Shown here piece after piece: positions 58,612 through 64,000 of a DNA stretch of 64,000 nucleotides. The first letter of the stretch is position 1. Every line of letters starts with the position of its first letter. The translations under genes were made by a program, and so were the position numbers. Below the pieces are notes generated by a model that saw only the letters and a list, made by a program, of their open reading frames with translations, was not told the DNA's origin and did no database searches. This DNA is from Macrophomina tecta (taxonomy: Eukaryota > Ascomycota > Dothideomycetes > Botryosphaeriales > Botryosphaeriaceae). The stretch is taken from assembly GCA_024180945.1 (NCBI GenBank), contig JAKSGN010000043.1:1736001-1800000 (forward strand), read 5' to 3'.

Positions 58612-59300
58612 CTATTGCCATTTTGCCGCGTTATTTGGAATGAGTCGCATCAAGGCGTTGAGCTTCTTCTCGTGCGCACGCTTCGCAAGCTCCATAACAG
58701 CTGGTCGAGTCTGCATTGAGTAGTTCGGCCGTCGCTGGTTGGAGCCGTAGACGACGGTGTAATCGGGCAAATCGGAGTGCGCTGGAAGTTCCGTTCGAGG
58801 GGCAATCTGGCAGAACTGCCGCCGAGAGAAATCAGCTACATCGTCACAGTCCAAAGGGGCTATCAGAAGCATACCTTGCCCACAGCACTCCCCAAGCCTA
58901 CCCTTACGTCTGTGCCGATGATAGTTCCCTCGCCTACCAATGCAGCTTGGACGATGGCGCTGCTCTCGACCACTACGTTCTTGTCCAGCACCACGCCTCT
59001 GCCCTGGTCGCCTTCCAGCTCCGGAATGCCCACGGTCGCTTTCTCGTACACGATGCACCCTTCTCCGATGACCACCGGCCCATGCAGTGAAGTGATTCTA
59101 GCGTTCGGGTGGATGACTGCGCCGGCAGCGATTGTGATGGCGTGGTGACCGGTGAGCACGGCGTGGTTGGCAACGATGGCTGAGGGGTGGATGCTCGCCG
59201 GTGCTTTGGGCAATGATGATGACGCGCGTTTGCTGCTCCCGGATGCTGAGGTGCGCGATGTGCTGCTGCGCGAAGCAGAAAGATGCTGCGAGGATGACAT
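58612..59300 (-). CDS. DCTN6: Dynactin subunit 6 (p27), left-handed beta-helix
   Basis: p27 caps the pointed end of the dynactin Arp1 filament. Exons 59,300-58,875 and 58,815-58,612 (59-nt intron, GTATGC...CGGCAG) give 209 residues. After a Ser-rich N-terminus, hexapeptide repeats of a left-handed beta-helix run from 'IHPSAIVANHAVLTGHHAITIAAGAVIHPNARITSLHGPVVIGEG' through 'VVLDKNVVVESSAIVQAALVGEGTIIGTDVRVGLGSAV'. The C-terminus 'LPDYTVVYGSNQRRPNYSMQ' plus a helix is the p27-specific end. Length and order are typical. Confidence 0.9.
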
Positions 59301-59927
59301 TAGAAGGGGTTCAGTTTGGAGGGCCGCTGGCGATAATCTGAAGGTGACGCTGCCTGTTGTTTTGCGTTGTAGATAACGCGAGTCATTAAGTCACGGCCAC
59401 GACTTGGATGCGGCTCCGTGCGATACACACATTACCAAACTAGTTGCTGATGGCTGACATCAACCAGTCCCGCATAGGAAGACGAGTCTTGAGTTGTTAT
59501 GTACGCGTGGGGTGAGACTATAGAAATCAACCCCCACGTGACCTTTTAAGATGTTGATAATACTCACGACATGCGCTGCCTCAGCCCACCGAATTAACTC
59601 CAATTGGTCCTATACGGTCAACTACCGCAGTGTTCGATGACTGGCGGATGGTATATAGCTAGAAATCGCGCATCATTTGACGTAGACTTCCTCTGGTTCG
59701 AGGCCGAGTAATTCTACATGCCTTTGACACTTAAACTCGTGACTCTACCAGTGCTCTTCGCGCCAGGTTCCTGCATCTTGCTATACTTGCTAGTAATGGC
59801 ACCCATAAGTCTGCGGGAGCTGCACAGCAGAGCATATCCATGAATTAACGTCAATTTGCTGAGCAAAGACAGGAATTAGCAAAGGCAAAAAAGAATGCCC
59901 GACCCGGGGAAACACATATTGGTGCAA
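59301..59927. other. Intergenic region between DCTN6 and HOP1
   Basis: About 630 bp between two minus-strand genes: the HOP1 terminator side (near 59,900) and DCTN6 promoter. It contains an inverted repeat (CGTGGGGT at 59,506-59,513 and AACCCCCACG at 59,529-59,538) with a CACGTG box at about 59,535-59,540. Confidence 0.5.
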
Positions 59928-62883
59928 CTACTCCGCACTCATACCGCGGGAAAAAACACCCAGCGGAGACGCATCGTAAGTGCGATCGGCTGGGAGGGGA
60001 GTTTCCGTGAGGCTGGAATGGTTTGTGCTCTTCAGAGTTTGGGAGATGGCTGCAGGTTGCCTCTTCCTCCGAAAGTGGCGTTGAGGGCTTGCTTGCAGAC
60101 TCTGGCCATGAGATGTGTGCTGTCTGCCGTTCTCAGATGGATCTGGAAGGTCGCTGGAGACTCTCGCCCAAGTGGCACCTTTGGAGTTCTTTGGCTCAGT
60201 GGTCCTTGAATTCTCGCTTGGGTGCTCTCCGTTCTCATGGCTATCAGAGATATACTGTTCAAAGCTGGTCAGCTTTGGCAGAAGCCACTCGACAGGTGTT
60301 TGGTGCCTACATATTGCGTGATTTTGTACAACGGATCGAAGAACTTTCTCATCATAGCCGACCGTTCGGGTTCCTGGCTGACAATCTCGTATCGTGGTTT
60401 GTCGCTCTTGAAGCCCTTCTTCTTCCTGCCTGTTGCTGCGACAACCACGCCCTCAGACTCTAGCCTTTTAAACGTGAAGGATGCGGTTTGCCTATCCCGA
60501 ACTATGTCACGTGTCAGCCTGCGAAAGCTAAATAAGGGGAAATTCTTACGCACCGCCAAGTGCTGTAGCAAACGTGGCATTATCGTGGTAGCCAGAATCC
60601 TCAATAATATGTATGCCTCGTCGAAGCAGTGTGAAGTTCTGCAAATCCCTCAAGGCCTGTCTTGCCTTGTAACTGTCTTCGCCCTTGAAGAGACATTTGT
60701 AGCAAGCGTGCTGCTTTGGGATTCGTGGGTCAGAAACACCGCGGAAGCCGTAGCAAAAGCAATGTTGCCAGGTTTTGCACCAATCGCAGAATATCTAAAC
60801 AAATTAGGATTTAATATGGCTCCAGTATGGAAGAAAAATGCACTTACCATATTGTCATCTTCATCTTCAAGCCACCCACATTGACAAGTGATGGCGTCCT
60901 CATCTTCTGTACCAGGTGTTGACCTGCTATTTTGCTGTTTATCGTCCAAGCCGTGTGCTTGAGCAAGACGTAGTCTCTCATTAAGATCACCGAGCTTGTC
61001 TGGGATGAGTTGGATCTTGACTGGTTTTCCCCGCTCCGTGATTCCATCGTCTGAAGGTGCTTCATTCATCGTTTGCGTGTCTTCCTGTGCGGGGGTTGAT
61101 TCTTTTCTCTGAAGGCCAATACTGATAAGGTTCTGTTGTATAAACCATGTAGCTGTCTGTAAGACTTACCATAGATCGCAAGATGGCGCGTTCTCGAAGA
61201 TCTTGGATATCGGCGTCAAGACGTACAGTGTCTTGAGAAGACACTAAGGTTCTAGAACTACGCCCTGGCTCTTCAGTTGGCATCTCTCCGGAACCCCGCT
61301 TGTCGTCAGGTCGACTGGTGCTGTCGTGAATTTTGTTGCGATTTGTGCGATGGGTCTTGGCTTTTACAGCTGATGCAGATGTCTCTCCGCTCGACTTTCT
61401 CTTCAGTCGAACGGTCGGTTTAGGAGGTGCGCAATCGCCATGCCGCATTCCCGCGTGATCAGATCCGAAAGCAGCATTGGCTCGCATATTACTTCTGCCA
61501 ACGATGGTAAAATCTGCAATCTCGCTACTATTGTTGCCGTCTGTCTCCTCGAGCGAAGCGCCAAGATGTCGATCTGCCCCAAACGGATGCTGGAGACTGC
61601 CATTTCCTGAAGGGTCTCTGGTTGACTTCCTTGCATCAGCCCGTTCGTTGAAATTCCTTGTGTTAGATGCATCAGCAGAATGTTGGGCCAACGGATCGGT
61701 ATACCGTAGGCCTGTTGGACTGGGATTACCACACAGATTTGGCCATTGGAGATAGGCGACACTCATATTAACACTGTAAACAGTGAGTGCCTGGCCCAAT
61801 ATCGAACGTGGTGTCTTTTTTTGTATATGTAATTACCTGTGGAAGCCTCCTTGATAATTACTTGGCTGGTAGATCCTCTTGATGAGACCGTCCGCTTGAG
61901 TGAAGTTGGCAAGACTCGTCGAGCCTTTTTTGAAACCAGGAGCCTGGTAATCTATCGGGCAATTGCCATTGTAGAAGAGCTTGGGTTTGAAATATCTTCT
62001 TTCTGGACGTTTCTGTCAGCACGTAATATCCGAATGCGCATAATGAGACTTACCAGGAAGGTCAGGCAACGTTCCCAAGAATTCTGTGAGGAGCCCCATA
62101 AAATTTGCGAAGCCCGCCTTGAGATTATTGAGACTGGCACGTTTCCCTTCCGGTCCTGTCATTTCGACTCCACTCACTGCTCTTCCGTAAGAGCGGATCG
62201 AATTGTGGTAGCTGAAACTCAGTGTGTACGTCTCCAGGAGATTATCTGGGTTGTCAATATCCTCAAAAATCCTAAGCTGAAAAGCGCTAAGGTAACCTTG
62301 CTGCATCGCATCGAATGCACCATTCTCCTAGGTGAGGGTCAGCAAAAATGTTCGGGCGAGAGCACTGCCCGGCTGGAATCTCGCACAATATACTCCATAA
62401 AAGCCTTCGTCTTATCGCTACCGTTTTCCTGCAGGAGGAGCACACATACGGCGCCATCATCGGACCTCGCTTTTATGCTGCCTGTCTTCCATGCTTCATA
62501 AGACCACGGTTCATCCGCATGCACATCGAAGCAAGCCTCCACAAATGAGGTCTCGCGAATTAGATCCCTAACCGTATTAGGACCTGAGCTAGCGGAAAAG
62601 GGAAGAGCAGAGCTACCTTGAGTAGAGTATTGCTGAAAGCTGGTGAAGAAAGTCAGCAACGCTAATGAGCAGCTCATCAGGGAATACTTACTGAGCCAAG
62701 CAAAATGGATTTTGCAAGCTCCTGACTCTGCTGTTGCGAGACAGCGATGACTGCTTCAGTTGGCATGGCCTGATCTTGGAATGCGGTATTTTTGGAATTG
62801 GTGGCTGTAGCCTGCTGTTGTGTTCGTTGTGAAGGTACTTGGTGTTGACGTAGTCTTCGTGATGTTCCCGTTCTGGAAGGCAT
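59928..62883 (-). CDS. HOP1: Meiotic chromosome-axis protein Hop1 (HORMA-PHD-winged helix)
   Basis: Hop1 builds the meiotic chromosome axis and supports recombination checkpoint signalling. Ten exons: 62,883-62,692; 62,639-62,617 (23 nt); 62,567-62,387; 62,327-62,054; 62,002-61,837; 61,773-61,170; 61,108-60,848; 60,794-60,554; 60,501-60,311; 60,254-59,928. The phases sum to 820 codons (819 residues). Domains: HORMA (about 45-280), with 'QQQSQELAKSILLGS', 'GYLSAFQLRIFEDIDNP' and 'CPIDYQAPGF'; a long disordered linker; PHD (about 553-605), CQCGWLEDED..FCDWCKTWQHCFCYGF..CYKC; winged-helix (about 610-690), 'DRQTASFTFKRLESEGVVV'; and a basic C-terminus that could carry a nuclear signal and closure motif. 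HORMA and CBR domains match known Hop1 architecture. The last exon rests on splice signals and a long open frame. Confidence 0.85.
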
Positions 62884-64000
62884 TTTGGGCGTCGCGCTCA
62901 AGGATTGGATGGCCAGACTCGGGCTGCCATGCTACAAGACGGCATGGACACAGAAACTGAGATTTGAGACTGGCATAATTCGATGGGTGATAGACGTGGG
63001 TAGGCGGACGAGCAGGCTTCTGTGGGCGACGGCCAAGCGAGCCTCGACTTGTTCCTTCTAGCAGGCACGACGGCATCGCAGCTTCCACGCGCAGGCTTGT
63101 TCCGCGGGCGCCTAAGCCCGTCAATATCCACCAATCCCGGCGGGAATGAAGTGGTCATTCTCATACGCGGTCTCTGTGCACATCACATTATCCAGGTCCC
63201 GACCCTTGCGCAACTGTAATTGAGACGCATGCTATTACGTGATCCGGACGACGGTCGAGACAGAAATATCGGGCAATCCACAGACCAAAATTGAGTTATC
63301 AAAGCAAAGATGCACATTCTAGAGACAGTGCATGTCCGAGACTGGGTTGAGTTGCAGGCATGCAACTGCTATCAAGCAACCGGAACACTGTGCGTGCGCG
63401 GAAATCATGCTTGTCCACGTGCCATCCCGATTCTTCTCACTTTATTACCATTTGAACGGACTTCCATGTGGGATGACACCGTCGCGTCGTCGCGATATGT
63501 TGTTGTTGCTGTTGTCTTTGTCCGCACGGTACGGTAAGTGGCCTGCGGGCAACTTTGATTGCGACCGGGGGATGAACGGCTACGCAGTATTGCGCGTGAC
63601 ATAAGTGTTGTGCACGGGACGAAAGGGTGCCCTAGGTGTCTGTCCACGGTGCACGTCAAACGCCGAGCTCCTGTTTTGGTCATCCGATCGCTCTGATCCC
63701 CGATCCTCTGGCAAGCGATTTCTTCACATCACGGCTTTTCCACCGCTGTGACATCTAGTATCTAGCATCTCTCTTTCACGACTGCATCTCATGGAGTGTC
63801 GCTGCAAATTTGAAACCGGATTTGCTACTGATCACACCCGCCTCTGCCTCCATCCAAGCCTCTGCTGGAGTCTAACCAGCATGCACATCTTGGGCGTGGA
63901 GAAGCAACCGACCCGTGCCTCCCGAGGTTGTGACGACATTGCTACGCATGAGCACATCTGCTGTCATCTATGGCCGTGCTTTAGATGATTCAATGCCCTG
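62884..64000. other. Intergenic region upstream of HOP1, to window end
   Basis: About 1.1 kb with no supported gene; holds the HOP1 promoter and possibly the edge of another gene beyond the window. Short ORFs on both strands show no domain. Confidence 0.45.

Noticed and set aside
60502..60553. A 31-nt intron joining HOP1 exons 8 and 9
   Set aside because: Too short for fungal splicing; a 52-nt intron with a CTGAC branch point and exact phase gives a better helix-turn-helix join.
1..64000. tRNA, rRNA, CRISPR arrays, telomere repeats, Starship-type DUF3435 recombinase, biosynthetic cluster
   Set aside because: Looked for signatures such as T-loop GGTTCGAnTCC, regular direct repeats, TTAGGG runs and recombinase motifs; none found that stood up.

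Overview
The window looks like a filamentous ascomycete (Pezizomycotina) chromosome, probably Dothideomycetes-like, although the class is inferred. Genes carry short introns (mostly 45-70 nt) with GTRNGT donors and CTRAC-type branch points. The encoded families are fungal: ENA-type sodium ATPase, STN1, HOP1 and secreted Cys-rich proteins. There is a sharp two-compartment structure.

Positions 1 to about 23,815 are AT-rich and RIP-mutated (repeat-induced point mutation). CpA/TpG are converted to TpA, so Gln and Trp codons became TAG/TAA throughout. No intact host gene is visible there. Readable relics, in order, are: a Ty3/Gypsy chromovirus (gag, protease, RT, RNase H, integrase, chromodomain, an extra antisense ORF and a candidate 3' LTR); a second Gypsy fragment; an unidentified plus-strand relic (10.3-13.15 kb); the 3' half of a Ty1/Copia element with a probable LTR; a Tad-type LINE on the minus strand; a MULE DNA transposon (17,737-21,406) with roughly 345 bp inverted repeats inserted beside or inside LINE sequence; a LINE ORF1 relic; and two copies of a roughly 375 bp repeat ending in (TAA)n.

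From about 23,820 the composition switches abruptly to ordinary coding DNA, within about 20 bp of the stop codon of the first gene. Genes in order: SAPS-domain phosphatase-associated protein (-), VPS60/CHMP5 ESCRT-III (+), ENA P-type ATPase (+), secreted Kex2-site protein (+), STN1 (-), LaeA-like methyltransferase (-), GPI-type secreted protein (+), NTF2-like mitochondrial candidate (-), RIB2-like deaminase (-), DNAJC9-like J-protein (+), modular secreted Cys-rich protein (+), 1101-residue disordered protein (-), dynactin p27/DCTN6 (-) and HOP1 (-). Exon structures were built by hand from splice signals and phase, and each summed to a multiple of three.

The genes are housekeeping or cell-surface genes and do not form an evident cluster. 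SAPS/VPS60 and the deaminase/J-protein are divergent pairs that could share promoters. I found no tRNA, rRNA, CRISPR array or biosynthetic cluster. The most distinctive items are the modular secreted protein, the antisense ORF in the Gypsy element, the unidentified RIP relic, the nested MULE and the HOP1 architecture with a 23-nt micro-exon.
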